Part shown: positions 25,345-35,104 of the stretch, piece after piece
How the letters are laid out: each line of letters opens with the position of its first letter
How positions within the stretch are numbered: the first letter of the stretch is position 1
Made by a program: the position numbers and the translations under genes
The notes under the pieces: generated by a model
Told to the model about the DNA's origin: nothing
Database searches by the model: none
What the model saw: the letters and a program-made list of their open reading frames with translations, nothing else
Source: an uncultured Isoptericola sp.
GTDB lineage: Bacteria > Actinomycetota > Actinomycetes > Actinomycetales > Cellulomonadaceae
Assembly: GCA_947497265.1 (NCBI GenBank)
Contig: CANMFP010000012.1
Span: 1-64,000, forward strand
Direction of reading: 5' to 3'
Length of the DNA: 64,000 nucleotides

Positions 25345-28300
25345 TCCCCCATTGTCTCCCGCGGGTCCTGGACGACCTCGTCCGGCTCGTCGTCCGCGAG
25401 CACGGGCACCACGATCTCGGGCGGCACGGGCACGCCGCCCGGGGTGCCCACCCGGTCGTCACGGACCTGCTGCACCAGCCGTCGCACGCGGTCCGCCTCG
25501 CCCTCCGGGTCCAGGAACGCCGCCGCGGACCACACCTGCGCGACGGTCCAGCCGAGCCCTTCGAGCCGCTGGGCCAGCTGCCGGTCCCGCACCCGCACGG
25601 ACGGCTCGGCCACGTACTGCGCGTCGTCGGTCAGCACCGCCACGAGCAGCTCGCCCGGCAGGTCGGGATGGCCCACCACGAGCGGGATCCGGTCACCGTC
25701 GCCGGTGCCGTAGTCCGTCTCGACGAGGTACCCCAGCCGCCACAGCCGCTCGCCCAGGTCCATCAGGAGCCTGTCCGGGACGCGGCCCGCGTCGATCCCG
25801 TTGCCGAGCTCCACCTGGTCCGCCACGCCCGAGCGTCGCTCGGCGAGCTCGAGGACGTCCCGCAGCAGCCGCGGCCCGGCGCCACGCAGACGGTCGGGGT
25901 CGAGAGCCTCGGCCGGGAAGCAGGACACCACGTGCAGGCGACGGCGTGTCGCGCCGAGCGCACCGAGCAGCATCGCCGCTCCGCCGTCGTCCCCGAGGAC
26001 GCCGAACCGGTGCAGCACACGGCCGTGCGGCGTCCGGCCGAAGCCGAGCGAGAGCAGGATCGTGTCGCGCGAGAGCCCGGCCACGCCGGTGATGTCGGCG
26101 ACGACGACGGGCTCGGCACGTCGCCCGGAGAAGAACGGGGCCAGCGCAGGGTTGGCGCGCACCTCTGCCAGCAGCGCGTCGCGGATGCGGTCCGCGTGCG
26201 CGGCCGTCACCGTGACGATCCCGAGCGTCTCCTCGGGGCGGGTCAGCGCATGCTCGATGGACACCTCGACGACGCGGTCCACCTCGGCTCGTGTGCTCTC
26301 GACGGACCCGGACGTCGGGTCGGGCATCCCCGTGCCGTCGACGACGTCGAGCTGGACGAGCGCCTCCGGCCGCGGCAGCGGAGCCGGCCGCAGCAGACCC
26401 TCGTATCCGTGGGCCGCCAGCAGGCGGGTCAGCTCGGGGTCGCGGCGGTTCTCCCGCGGCTGCAGCGTCACCGTGGGCAGCAGCTGGGACAGCTCGCGCA
26501 CGCTGGTGCCCGACGCCGTGCGCGGGTCACCGACGACGACCACCTGCCGGCCACGAGCCAGGCAGGTGACGACGACCTCGATCGGCACGTGCTGGACCGC
26601 GTCGAGCACCACGAGGTCGACCGTGCGGTGGGTGGGCAGCAGGTGAGGCACCAGCGTGGGGGTCGCCAGGACCACGGGCCGCAACCGCCGGGCCACGTCG
26701 CCGTACCTCTCGACGAGCTCGCGCAGCGACGCCATCCGGCCCTCGATGAGCTCGGCGAACATCGCCTCGGACCCCTCACGGTCCTCCCGCATCGCCGCAC
26801 CCAGGTGCGCGCGGGCGGCCACCCTGGCCGGCTGCGAGAGAGCGGCGAGGTGCCGGGCGTCCAGGTCTCGGAAGCGGCGCGCCAGCGCGTCGAGCCCGGC
26901 GCCGTCCTGGCCCGCGAGGGTCGGGTCGCCACCGAGGATCTGCTCGAACACGCTGGTCCACCACGCGAGGTCCAGCTCGGCGGCCACCTGGTCGGCGTCG
27001 ACGCGGCGCGAGGTCAGGTCGTCGATCAGCTCGCCGAGACCTGCCTCGCGGGCTCGGCGGAGCAGGTTCGTGCGCTCGGGCAGCGTCTCCAGCGCCTGGG
27101 GGTCCAGGGCGAGCTGGTGCAGCCGCTCCGCGAGCGCGTCGAGGTCCAGGTCGAGCAGCTGCGCACCGTGCACCGTCGGTCCCAGCACCGGCTCGAGGGC
27201 GACGAGGTCGATGCGCACCGCCTCGTACGTGTCCTCGATGGTGGCCAGCCCCTCGGGAAGCGTCGGCCACCCGCCGCGCGGCGAGTGCTCGGCCCAGACG
27301 TCGCGCTGCTCGGCCACCTCGATGAGCGCCGAGTGCAGGTTCGGCACCCGGACACCCGGACGGACCATGTCCCGCGCGCGCTTGCGCAGCCGCCGGCGCG
27401 TGAACCAGCCCATCTCCACGCCGTGCTCGCTGCGCCACCGACGCGTCGCCGTCGCCTGCACCAGGTCCGTCGCGGTGCGCTCGAACACCATCGGGTGGAA
27501 CACGTCGAGCGTGCTGCGCATGCCCGCGAGCATCGCGAGCTGCGTACCCCACGCGTTGATCGTGGTCGGCGCCTCCAGGCCCGTCACCTCGCCGGTGTAC
27601 GCGATCTGACGGCGGAGCTGCGGCAGCGTCGCCTCCTTGAGCCGCCGCACGCGCGCCAGGGCGTCGCGCGCCTCGTCCATCGTCGTCAGGTGGGCGCCGA
27701 ACCACGCCGTCGAGGACGGCCGCAGCGTGAACGCGCCCAGCGCGGCCGCACGCTCCAGCTCGCCCGCGACCCGCCGTCGGGCGTCACCGTCCAGGGCAAC
27801 CGCCGTGCGGGCGTCCAGCCGCACCGACGTCGACGGCGCGGGCCGCTCCGAGGTGAGGCGCGCCAGCTCCTGCAGCGCGTCGTACGCGGACACCGCCCAC
27901 GGCTCGCGGCGGGCGTGCAGGGCGTCGATGTAGCCCGTGAGCTGCGACCGCGCACCGATCAGGGCGTCGCGCACCTGCGCCGCTGCCGAGGCGTCGACGG
28001 CCTCCGGCTCCGTCGCCATCGCGGCGAGGAGGCGCTCCGCCATGTCCTCGCGCCAGGTCTGGCGCGGCGTGACGTCCAACGAGAGGCCCTCGAGCCCCAG
28101 CTCTTCCAGGCGCTGCGCCAGCCGGTCGGCGGCGCGGCGGTGACCCGTCACGTACAGCACCGAGCGCCCGGCGGCGGCCGCCTCCGTGACCACCGCGGCG
28201 ACCGTCCCCGCGACGTCGGACCCGAGCGGCGCGTCCACGAAGAAGTGCTGCCCCGTGCCCAGCGCGTCCACGACGTGACGCTGGTAGGGGTCCAGGTCGC

Positions 28301-29600
28301 CCACGCCGCGCTCGCGTGCCGGGTCCGCGTCACCACGGCGGGGCGCGGGCAGCTCGGCGGTGGAGACGCGCGCGATCGCCTGGTCCGCTCCCGCGAGCGC
28401 CGCGACCAGCTCGTGCCGGCCCAGCGCCGGGGAGACCTCGTCGAGGTCGTCGACCAGCGCCTGACCCGGATGGACGAAGGTGCCGACCAGGACGCGCTGC
28501 TCCCAGCGGAAGTCGGCGAGGTGCTCGGCCCCGAGCGCGGCGACCCGGTCGAGGACGTCGTCGGGGTCGAACCCGGCCGCCGTGAAGGACGCCTGCGCGA
28601 GCGCGCCGAGATCGCCCTGGACGCCGCGGGCACGCAGGGTGCGCGCCAGGACCGGGTTGATCTCCGCCGTCGGCCCCAGCGTCAGGTCGTAGTCGGTCTC
28701 GCCGTCACCCCGGGGCGCCAGCGTCACCGGGCGCAGCAGGATGGGCACGTGGACCGTCCGTGTGCCCGGCGTGACCTCGTCGGGCGGGGTCGGGCGACGA
28801 GCCGGGCGGCTCTGCCGGCGCGCGACGCTCACCACGGGGATCGACGTCGTCACCGCGGGCGTCGTGTCGGCGGTCGCGCCGTCGGCGACCGCCACGTCGC
28901 CCCGCGCGGCGCGGGCGGCATCCGCCGGGGACGCGACGGTGGCGACGTCGTCGGGCGACCCGGCGGAGTCCGTCCCCGCCGGTACCGGCGAGGTCGCGCT
29001 CGCACCGCTGGCCACCTCGGCGAGCGCGGTGAGGTCGCGATGGCGATCGTCCGCGGACTCGCCCTCCTCGACCGGCTCGGTCCAGGACGCCACACCGATA
29101 GCCAGCGAGGTCGGCGCCAGCCCGTACTGCGCGGCGTGCTCCGCGGAGCGCACGACGACGGCACGCGCGTGGCGCCGCGCCGTGGGGAAGGTGCCCGGCT
29201 CGCGCACCAGGTTGGACAACCGGGTGGACCGGCCGGCGAAGAGCTGTGCGACGCCCGACGGGTGCGCGGCGGACAGGTCGACCACCGCCTCGCCCAGCAT
29301 CCCGACGTCGGTGAGCGTGGACCCGCCGACCATCTCGGCCAGCCCGGCACGCCACCGGCGGACCGCCTCGACGAGCGGGGTCGTCGTCGTGGGGCCGTTC
29401 GGGGCGGAAGGACCCGGGCGCGGACCGGGCGTGCCGTCGTCGGCGGGAGCGACGCCGTCGTCGGCTCCACCGTCAGGGGCACGCGCGTCGGTGCGTCCGC
29501 GGGCGTTCGCGCGCCCGGGCCGCCGGCGGGCACTGTCGTCCTGCGGCTCGACCGAGGGCTCGGCCGCGGCCGCGGCTGTGGATCGGCGGAGGACTCTCAC
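25341..29600 (-). CDS. DUF4011/UPF1-type helicase-like protein with eroded ATPase and nuclease motifs
   Basis: This 1419-residue protein has a low-complexity N-terminus and a DUF4011-like N-terminal part (HVPILLRPVTLAPRGDGETDYDLTL is split by quoting limits only; it spans about residues 290-420). A helicase core follows from about residue 440 and a Vsr-like C-terminal domain from about residue 1277. The Walker A place reads APLGSDVAGT at about 457-466 with Val463 instead of Lys. The Walker B place reads VVLDAVQHV with Ala1001 after Asp1000 instead of Glu. Motif III (VVVVGDPRT) remains. The C-terminal domain has lost the usual E-x-D-G (VLTDDAQY). The ATPase is probably inactive, so a scaffold or regulatory role is possible. 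Confidence 0.7.
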   Translation of the reverse strand: MRVLRRSTAAAAAEPSVEPQDDSARRRPGRANARGRTDARAPDGGADDGVAPADDGTPGPRPGPSAPNGPTTTTPLVEAVRRWRAGLAEMVGGSTLTDVGMLGEAVVDLSAAHPSGVAQLFAGRSTRLSNLVREPGTFPTARRHARAVVVRSAEHAAQYGLAPTSLAIGVASWTEPVEEGESADDRHRDLTALAEVASGASATSPVPAGTDSAGSPDDVATVASPADAARAARGDVAVADGATADTTPAVTTSIPVVSVARRQSRPARRPTPPDEVTPGTRTVHVPILLRPVTLAPRGDGETDYDLTLGPTAEINPVLARTLRARGVQGDLGALAQASFTAAGFDPDDVLDRVAALGAEHLADFRWEQRVLVGTFVHPGQALVDDLDEVSPALGRHELVAALAGADQAIARVSTAELPAPRRGDADPARERGVGDLDPYQRHVVDALGTGQHFFVDAPLGSDVAGTVAAVVTEAAAAGRSVLYVTGHRRAADRLAQRLEELGLEGLSLDVTPRQTWREDMAERLLAAMATEPEAVDASAAAQVRDALIGARSQLTGYIDALHARREPWAVSAYDALQELARLTSERPAPSTSVRLDARTAVALDGDARRRVAGELERAAALGAFTLRPSSTAWFGAHLTTMDEARDALARVRRLKEATLPQLRRQIAYTGEVTGLEAPTTINAWGTQLAMLAGMRSTLDVFHPMVFERTATDLVQATATRRWRSEHGVEMGWFTRRRLRKRARDMVRPGVRVPNLHSALIEVAEQRDVWAEHSPRGGWPTLPEGLATIEDTYEAVRIDLVALEPVLGPTVHGAQLLDLDLDALAERLHQLALDPQALETLPERTNLLRRAREAGLGELIDDLTSRRVDADQVAAELDLAWWTSVFEQILGGDPTLAGQDGAGLDALARRFRDLDARHLAALSQPARVAARAHLGAAMREDREGSEAMFAELIEGRMASLRELVERYGDVARRLRPVVLATPTLVPHLLPTHRTVDLVVLDAVQHVPIEVVVTCLARGRQVVVVGDPRTASGTSVRELSQLLPTVTLQPRENRRDPELTRLLAAHGYEGLLRPAPLPRPEALVQLDVVDGTGMPDPTSGSVESTRAEVDRVVEVSIEHALTRPEETLGIVTVTAAHADRIRDALLAEVRANPALAPFFSGRRAEPVVVADITGVAGLSRDTILLSLGFGRTPHGRVLHRFGVLGDDGGAAMLLGALGATRRRLHVVSCFPAEALDPDRLRGAGPRLLRDVLELAERRSGVADQVELGNGIDAGRVPDRLLMDLGERLWRLGYLVETDYGTGDGDRIPLVVGHPDLPGELLVAVLTDDAQYVAEPSVRVRDRQLAQRLEGLGWTVAQVWSAAAFLDPEGEADRVRRLVQQVRDDRVGTPGGVPVPPEIVVPVLADDEPDEVVQDPRETMGE

Positions 29601-29940
29601 GCCAGCACGGTAGACCGGCTCGCGGGGCCGACGGCGCCGGGCACGCCGGGGCGACCGGGATCGTCCGGGAAACCCCAGGGAGTGAAACTGTCGACGCCCC
29701 CTCGGCGGGGGGTCCGAGGAGGCGTCCGACCGGAAGCCGGTCGAGGACAGCGCGCACCGCGCAGGGGGCGGGCGATGCGCGCTGCCACCAGGCAGTCTGC
29801 CCCCCGCGCGTCTGACCAGTCAATACTCCGGAGCCGTTCAGCCGACACATTCGCGGGATCGCTCCCACCTGCGGTGACGTCGGGTGATGCACTGGGCAAA
29901 GAGGTGGCAGCGACGGGCGGCGTCCGCCTACGCTCCTGCG
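29601..29940. other. Divergent intergenic region, no gene seen
   Basis: This interval lies between the starts of the helicase-like gene (minus) and the MFS gene (plus). It holds a C5/G5 hairpin with a TCGG-type loop around 29697-29711. Near its right end TACGCT at 29930-29935 is a possible -10 box of the MFS gene. No open frame with a convincing start was found. Confidence 0.4.
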
Positions 29941-31167
29941 GTGAGGAGAGCGCTCGAGGCCATCGTCCCGGCCCGGATGGGGACCCCGTTCCGGTGGATG
30001 CTCGCGTCGAGCTGGACCAGCAACATCGGCGACGGCATCGCGCTGGCCGCCGGCCCGCTCCTCGTGGCGTCGCAGACGGACTCCGCGACGCTCGTCGCGC
30101 TGGCCGCGATGCTGCAGCGGCTGCCGTGGCTGCTCTTCGGGTTGTGGGCGGGCGCCCTGGCCGACCGGGTCGACAGGCGCCGGATCGTCATCGTCGCCAA
30201 CGCGCTGCGCGCCGTCATCGTCGCCGTGCTGTGCCTCACGATCGCGACCGGTGCCGCGAACATCGTCGTGGTGCTCACCGCGATGCTTCTCATGGGTGTC
30301 GCCGAGGTGTTCGCCGACACCACCTCCCAGACGCTGCTGCCCATGCTGGTGGACAAGCGGGACCTCGGGACCGGCAACGCGCGGCTCCAAGCCGGGTTCC
30401 TCACCGGCAACCAGCTCGCCGGGCCGCCGATCGGGGCGTTCCTGTTCGCCCTCGGGATGGCATGGCCGTTCCTCGTGCAGGTCGTGTGCGTGCTGCTCGC
30501 CATCGTGCTCATCAGCCGCATCACCCTGCCGGCGGTGCCGCGTGCCGAGAGCCCCGCCCCGGCGCGCCGAGAGATCCTCGACGGGCTGCGCTGGCTGTGG
30601 ACCCACCCCCCGGTGCGGACGCTCGCGCTCGTCATCTTCACGTTCAATGCGACGTGGGCCGCCCCGTGGGGCGTCCTGGTGCTGTACTCGCTCGACCGGC
30701 TGCAGATGGGACCGGTCGGGTATGGCCTGCTGACCACCGCCACCGGCGTCGGCGGGGTACTCGGGACGCTGCTCTACGGCCGGCTGGAGCGACGGTTCTC
30801 GCTCGCGACCCTCATGAAGACGGTCCTGGCGATGGAGGTCGCGTTCCACCTCGTGCTCGCGCTGACGACGTCCGCCTGGGTCGCGATGGCGACCGTTTTC
30901 GTGTTCGGCGCCTACACCTTCGTGTGGGGGACGGTGTCGAACACCGTGCGCCAGCGTGCGGTGCCGACCGAGTACCAGGGGCGGGTCGGGTCGGTGTACC
31001 TCATCGGGCTGTTCGGCGGGATCGTGGTCGGCAACGCCCTCGGCGGGGTGCTCACCGACCTGTGGGGCATCACGGCGCCGTTCTGGTTCGCGTTCGTCGG
31101 TGCCGGGGTGACGCTCGCGCTGGTGTGGCGCCAGCTCGACCACATCGCCCACGCCGAAGCCGGCTGA
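29941..31167 (+). CDS. MFS exporter (enterobactin-exporter-like group)
   Basis: This exporter of about 408 residues has about 12 membrane segments. Typical MFS_3 motifs are SSWTSNIGDGIALAAGPLLV in helix 1, GLWAGALADRVDRRRIVIVAN in loop 2-3 and TTSQTLLPMLVDKRDLGTGNARLQ. GTG 29941 is preferred because TACGCT lies just upstream, as in leaderless actinobacterial genes. GTG 29884 and ATG 29887 are also open. The substrate is unknown. The gene ends ten bp from the convergent DinB-like gene. Confidence 0.85.
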   Translation: MRRALEAIVPARMGTPFRWMLASSWTSNIGDGIALAAGPLLVASQTDSATLVALAAMLQRLPWLLFGLWAGALADRVDRRRIVIVANALRAVIVAVLCLTIATGAANIVVVLTAMLLMGVAEVFADTTSQTLLPMLVDKRDLGTGNARLQAGFLTGNQLAGPPIGAFLFALGMAWPFLVQVVCVLLAIVLISRITLPAVPRAESPAPARREILDGLRWLWTHPPVRTLALVIFTFNATWAAPWGVLVLYSLDRLQMGPVGYGLLTTATGVGGVLGTLLYGRLERRFSLATLMKTVLAMEVAFHLVLALTTSAWVAMATVFVFGAYTFVWGTVSNTVRQRAVPTEYQGRVGSVYLIGLFGGIVVGNALGGVLTDLWGITAPFWFAFVGAGVTLALVWRQLDHIAHAEAG

Positions 31168-31177
31168 CCTCGGCGGG

Positions 31178-31696
31178 CTACTCGCCCGTCGCGCCGTCCG
31201 ACAGCTCTCGAGCGACATCGAGGTGCCCCGCGTGGCGCGCGTACTCCTGCAGCACGTGGAAGCAGATCCACGCCAGCGTGGGCGGGTCGGCCTCGAACCG
31301 GCCGCCGACGGCGCCACGCTCGGCGAGGTCGTGATCGGCCAGCACCGCTCCGGTCCGCTCGGCACCGGCGTGCAGCGCGGCGACCAGCGCGTCGCGTGTG
31401 ACGCCGTCGGGCACCGCCCAGCGGCCGTGGGGGTCGCCGTCGGCGTGGTCGCCCCACGGGTCGGGCACGTGCTCGGCGAGGAAGCCCCACACGAACCAGC
31501 GGCGCTCCATGTGGACCAGGTGGATCAGCAGCTCCAACGGCGTCCAGCCCGACGGCAGCCTGCTGGTGCGCAGCGCGGCGTCGGTCATGCCGTGGAGCTT
31601 CCGCTCGACGGCGTCGCGGTAGTAGTCGAGGTAGGCGACGAAGTGGGCCTTCGGGTCCGAGGAGTCGAGCCGGGGCTCGACGGCGGAGAGCGGCAT
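31178..31696 (-). CDS. DinB/DUF664-like protein, possible thiol transferase
   Basis: This 172-residue four-helix-bundle protein shows the metal-site pattern of the DinB superfamily: H in LLIHLVHMERRWFVWG and H in FHVLQEYARHAGHLD. In actinobacteria such proteins include mycothiol- or bacillithiol-dependent transferases (family knowledge). The specific reaction here is not known. It is convergent with the MFS exporter. Confidence 0.8.
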   Translation of the reverse strand: MPLSAVEPRLDSSDPKAHFVAYLDYYRDAVERKLHGMTDAALRTSRLPSGWTPLELLIHLVHMERRWFVWGFLAEHVPDPWGDHADGDPHGRWAVPDGVTRDALVAALHAGAERTGAVLADHDLAERGAVGGRFEADPPTLAWICFHVLQEYARHAGHLDVARELSDGATGE

Positions 31697-31796
31697 GCGC
31701 CCAGCGTAGGGCGGTGACGTATCTCGACGGTCCGCGCGCCCTCTCTCCAGATAGGTCGCGCAGTCGACGGCGGCTCAGTCGGACCAGGAGGCAGCG

Positions 31797-32294
31797 ATGC
31801 CAGCATCAACCGGCGGGTCCACACCAGCAGCCGTACGGACGAGACCCCGAGCCCTTCGGGTTCTGCGATGGGTCGGCGTCGGTCTGGTGGTCCTCATGCT
31901 TCTGGTGCAGTGCGCCATGCTGTCCGAGCAGGGGAACCGCATCGCGACACTCGAGACGACGAGCGCGAGCATCGGTCCGCCCGGCCCTCAAGGGCCTCCG
32001 GGAGAGCCCGGACCACAGGGGTCAACGGGCGAGGACGGGGCACGAGGGGAGCAGGGCCCCCGCGGCGATCGTGGGCCGCGAGGAAAGCAAGGTCCACGGG
32101 GTGAGCAGGGCGCTCGGGGCGAAGCCGGAGCGGGTGCTACGCAGAGCCTGCCCGACACCTCGCCGGACTCGGGCAGCGACTACTTCGAGAACTGCGACGC
32201 CGCACGTGCTGCTGGAGCGGCACCGGTCGTGGTCGGAGACCCGGGATACGGTCCGCACCTCGACCGGGACGGCGACGGCATCGGCTGCGAGTAG
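31797..32294 (+). CDS. Membrane-anchored collagen-like protein with Excalibur domain
   Basis: This 165-residue protein follows AGGAGG by six bases. An N-terminal membrane helix ([21 protein letters not shown]) is followed by a short coiled-coil-like linker. About 18 uninterrupted Gly-X-Y triplets come next (residues about 60-113, [18 protein letters not shown] and onward), rich in Arg/Glu/Gln at Y positions. The end is an Excalibur calcium-binding domain ([10 protein letters not shown] ... [10 protein letters not shown]). The triplets predict a trimeric rod that carries a Ca-binding tip outside the cell. The joining of the two domains is unusual. Confidence 0.85.
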   Translation: MPASTGGSTPAAVRTRPRALRVLRWVGVGLVVLMLLVQCAMLSEQGNRIATLETTSASIGPPGPQGPPGEPGPQGSTGEDGARGEQGPRGDRGPRGKQGPRGEQGARGEAGAGATQSLPDTSPDSGSDYFENCDAARAAGAAPVVVGDPGYGPHLDRDGDGIGCE

Positions 32295-32333
32295 CCACCC
32301 GCCTCCCTGCCGATTGCCGACCCTTGACCAAAG

Positions 32334-32406
32334 TGCGCCTGACTGGACTCGAACCAGCAACCGTCCGCTTAGGAGGCGAATGCTCTATCCATTGAGCTAC
32401 AGGCGC
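32334..32406 (-). tRNA. tRNA-Arg (anticodon CCT)
   Basis: The reverse strand gives a full 73-nt cloverleaf: acceptor GCGCCTG with CAGGCGC, D arm GCTC/GAGC, anticodon loop CTCCTAA with anticodon CCT, T arm GCTGG-TTCGAGT-CCAGT (one wobble) and discriminator A. It reads AGG, a rare codon in such high-GC genomes. CCA is not encoded. Confidence 0.95.
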
Positions 32407-32490
32407 TTGCCGCCACGAGGACGGCGACGTCGTCAGGACCGGGCCCCGACGACGCCCACAGCCTAGCGCCCGAGCCCGCGCACCGCGGAA

Positions 32491-33726
32491 TCAGCCCCAC
32501 GCGGCCGGGTCGGCCACGACCTCCCGCAGCACCTCGCGCGCTCCCCCGGACAGCGCGGCGTGCTGACCGGCCCGGGCGGCCCGGACGTCGGGCTCCGCGA
32601 AGGGCGCGGCCAGCACCCGCTCCCGCAGCACCGCGGTGACGTCGTCGTGCAGCCACGGCTCCAGCTCGGCGTACACGCCGCCGAGCACCACGGTGGACAC
32701 GCCGGTGAGGTTCACGAAGTCGGCGAGCGCCGAGCCCAGCGCCCGGCCGGCACGGTGCAGCGCGTCGCGTGCGCCGTCGTCGTCCGCCTCGAGGGCGGCG
32801 ACCAGCGCGTCGAGCGGGGCGTCGACCGGCAGCCCGGCCGCGCGCAGCACGGCCTCCTTGCCCGCGTACTGCTCGAGGCAGCCGCGCGCCCCGCAGGTGC
32901 AGCGCGGGCCGGCGGGGTCGACGACGACGTGGCCCACCTCGCCGTTCCAGCCGCGTTCGGCGAGGAACAGGCCGCGGTCGACGACGATGCCGGCGCCGAT
33001 GCCGACGTCGCCGGAGACGTAGAGGAAGGAGTCGGGGACCTCGCCGGCGAGCTCGGCGAGCGCGGCGAGCTTGGCCTCGTTGGCGACCCGCACGGGCAGG
33101 TCGCCGAGCCCCAGCAGCGGCACGGGGTCGAGCGACGACCACCCGAGGTTGGGTGCGACCTCGAGCTCGCCGGTGCGGGCGTCGACGAGGCCGGGCAGCG
33201 CGAGCCGGGCCCCGGCGACGCGCATGCCCTCGCCCTCGACGGCGTCGACGACGCCGGCGGCGAGCGCGCCGAGCCGGCCGAGCAGGGTCGCCGGTTCGGA
33301 GTCGTGGAACGTGCCCTGCTCGACGGCGTCGGCGACGGTCTGTCCGGAGAGGTCGAGGGCGCGCACGCCCAGATGGTCGACGTTCACCTCGAGCCCGAGG
33401 CCGACGACGGTGCGAGCGGCGGGCACGAGCGGCACGGCGGGACGGCCGGCGCGCTGGGCGGCGGCGGGCGGCAGCTCGGCGACGAGGCGGGCGGCCACCA
33501 GGTGGTCGACGAGCGTCGAGACGGTGGCACGGGTCAGCCCGGTGGCGGCGGCGACGTCGGCGCGGGACGGTGGTACGGCGTCCGGAGGTCCGGCGGCGGC
33601 GTCGTAGATGGCCCTCGCCACGAGACGGAGGTTGCGTTCGCGCAGCGTGTGCTGCCGCGAGGCGCTGCTGCCGCCACCCGGGGGTGCACCGGTGATGCGC
33701 TGCGTCGTCGTCGGCTCGGCGGTCAC
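32491..33726 (-). CDS. xylR: ROK-family repressor, probable XylR
   Basis: This 411-residue regulator starts at GTG 33726. An N-terminal winged helix ([23 protein letters not shown], residues about 50-85) precedes a ROK sugar-kinase-like domain with [15 protein letters not shown]. The zinc motif [12 protein letters not shown] follows. ROK repressors bind sugars in the kinase fold and lose DNA affinity. It is divergent from xylA with 92 bp between starts, so control of xylose catabolism is a strong inference. Confidence 0.88.
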   Translation of the reverse strand: MTAEPTTTQRITGAPPGGGSSASRQHTLRERNLRLVARAIYDAAAGPPDAVPPSRADVAAATGLTRATVSTLVDHLVAARLVAELPPAAAQRAGRPAVPLVPAARTVVGLGLEVNVDHLGVRALDLSGQTVADAVEQGTFHDSEPATLLGRLGALAAGVVDAVEGEGMRVAGARLALPGLVDARTGELEVAPNLGWSSLDPVPLLGLGDLPVRVANEAKLAALAELAGEVPDSFLYVSGDVGIGAGIVVDRGLFLAERGWNGEVGHVVVDPAGPRCTCGARGCLEQYAGKEAVLRAAGLPVDAPLDALVAALEADDDGARDALHRAGRALGSALADFVNLTGVSTVVLGGVYAELEPWLHDDVTAVLRERVLAAPFAEPDVRAARAGQHAALSGGAREVLREVVADPAAWG

Positions 33727-33818
33727 GCCTTGACTGTAGCCCAGGTACCGGCAATAGTTCATCCGTACAACAAAACTGCCGCGGCGTCGCCCGGCACCCG
33801 ACTCGACGAGGAGAACCC
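33727..33818. promoter_or_regulatory. Divergent xylR-xylA promoter and operator region
   Basis: TTGACT at 33730-33735 and AATAGT at 33753-33758, with a 17-bp spacer, form a plausible xylA promoter. An AT-rich patch just downstream, AGTTCATCCGTACAACAAA at 33756-33774 continuing to AACT, has AGTT and AACT ends and lies where a repressor would block the start. GACGAGGAGAACCC gives the ribosome site of xylA. The operator assignment is tentative. Confidence 0.5.
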
Positions 33819-34982
33819 GTGAGCGACATCAAGTACTCGTTCGGCCTGTGGACCGTGGGCTGGCCCGCGAACGACCCCTTCGGCACCGCGACCCGCCCCG
33901 AGCTGGACCCGGCCGAGTCGATCCGCAAGCTGGCCGACCTCGGCGCCTGGGGCTTCACGTACCACGACAACGACGTGTTCCCGTTCGGCGCCTCCGAGGC
34001 CGACCGTCAGGCGGGCCTCGACGCCGTGAAGAAGGCCTCCCAGGAGTCGGGCCTGGTCTGCGAGATGGTCACGACCAACACGTTCTCGCACCCGATCTTC
34101 AAGGACGGCGCGTTCACCTCGAACAACCGCGACGTGCGCCGTTTCGGTCTGAAGAAGGTGCTGCGCAGCGTCGACAACGCCGCGGAGATGGGCGCCTCCA
34201 CGTTCGTCATGTGGGGCGGCCGCGAGGGCACCGAGTACGACAACTCGAAGGACCTCGCCGCCGCGCACGCCCGTTACGCCGAGGGCATCGACACCGTCGC
34301 CGCCTACATCAAGTCCAAGGGCTACGACCTCAAGATCGGTCTCGAGCCGAAGCCGAACGAGCCCCGCGGCGACATCTTCCTGCCGACCATCGGGCACGCG
34401 ATCGCGCTGATCAACACGCTCGACAACGGCGACATCGTGGGGCTCAACCCGGAGACCGGGCACGAGCAGATGGCGGGCCTCAACTACACGCACGGTCTCG
34501 CGCTGGCGCTGTACTGCGGCAAGCTGTTCCACATCGACCTCAACGGCCAGCACGGCCCGCGCTACGACCAGGACCTCGTGTTCGGTCACGGCGACCTGCT
34601 GTCGGCGTTCTTCACGGTCGACCTGCTGGAGAACGGGTTCCCGAACGGCGGCCCGCGCTACGAGGGCCCGCGGCACTTCGACTACAAGCCGAGCCGCACC
34701 GAGCACCTCGACGGCGTGTGGGAGTCGGCCAAGGCCAACATGGCCACCTACGACATGCTCGCCGCGAAGGCGAAGGCGTACCGCGAGGACCCTGCCGTGC
34801 AGCAGGCGTTCGAGCACGCCGGCATCTTCGAGCTGGGTCAGTCGACGCTGGGTGAGGGCGAGTCCTTCGACGCGTTCCTCGCGGACGAGTCGGTGGACGG
34901 CATCGACGTCGACGCCGTGGCCGCGCGCGACTACGGTCTGGTGAAGCTGCACCAGCTCGCGCTGGAGCACCTCATCGGCTGA
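33819..34982 (+). CDS. xylA: Xylose isomerase
   Basis: This 387-residue enzyme interconverts D-xylose and D-xylulose. The catalytic His-Asp pair is in [11 protein letters not shown]. The metal-site Glu and Lys are in [15 protein letters not shown], and further metal ligands are in [11 protein letters not shown] and [17 protein letters not shown]. The substrate-site motif is [10 protein letters not shown]. Length and motifs equal the Streptomyces class I enzymes. The GTG start follows GAGGAG. It is first in xylA-xylB, with a palindromic repeat in the 122-bp gap. Confidence 0.97.
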   Translation: MSDIKYSFGLWTVGWPANDPFGTATRPELDPAESIRKLADLGAWGFTYHDNDVFPFGASEADRQAGLDAVKKASQESGLVCEMVTTNTFSHPIFKDGAFTSNNRDVRRFGLKKVLRSVDNAAEMGASTFVMWGGREGTEYDNSKDLAAAHARYAEGIDTVAAYIKSKGYDLKIGLEPKPNEPRGDIFLPTIGHAIALINTLDNGDIVGLNPETGHEQMAGLNYTHGLALALYCGKLFHIDLNGQHGPRYDQDLVFGHGDLLSAFFTVDLLENGFPNGGPRYEGPRHFDYKPSRTEHLDGVWESAKANMATYDMLAAKAKAYREDPAVQQAFEHAGIFELGQSTLGEGESFDAFLADESVDGIDVDAVAARDYGLVKLHQLALEHLIG

Positions 34983-35001
34983 GTCGCAGCTGACCTTCGT
35001 C

Positions 35002-35073
35002 GTTGTGGGCGCGATTTCTGGCCCGGTATGCCCGGTTCGCCGGGCTTCCGGGCCCAGAAATCGCGCCCACAAC
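35002..35073. repeat. Palindromic intergenic repeat, copy A
   Basis: Two perfect 20-bp arms, GTTGTGGGCGCGATTTCTGG (35002-35021) and its complement (35054-35073), enclose a second hairpin. The inner stem is GCCCGG-TTCG-CCGGGC, itself wrapped by another GCCCGG/CCGGGC pair. The whole element would fold into one long hairpin of 72 nt. It starts 20 bp after the xylA stop and lies inside the xylAB operon, so it may reduce or process xylB transcripts. Confidence 0.9.
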
Positions 35074-35104
35074 ACCCGTCGACTGAACCAACCAAGGAGC
35101 GAAG

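Noticed and set aside
25254..31334. A 2026-codon open frame on the plus strand
   Set aside because: It is antisense to the helicase-like gene and then runs across the MFS gene in a wrong frame; composition is His/Arg-rich shadow sequence without any domain.
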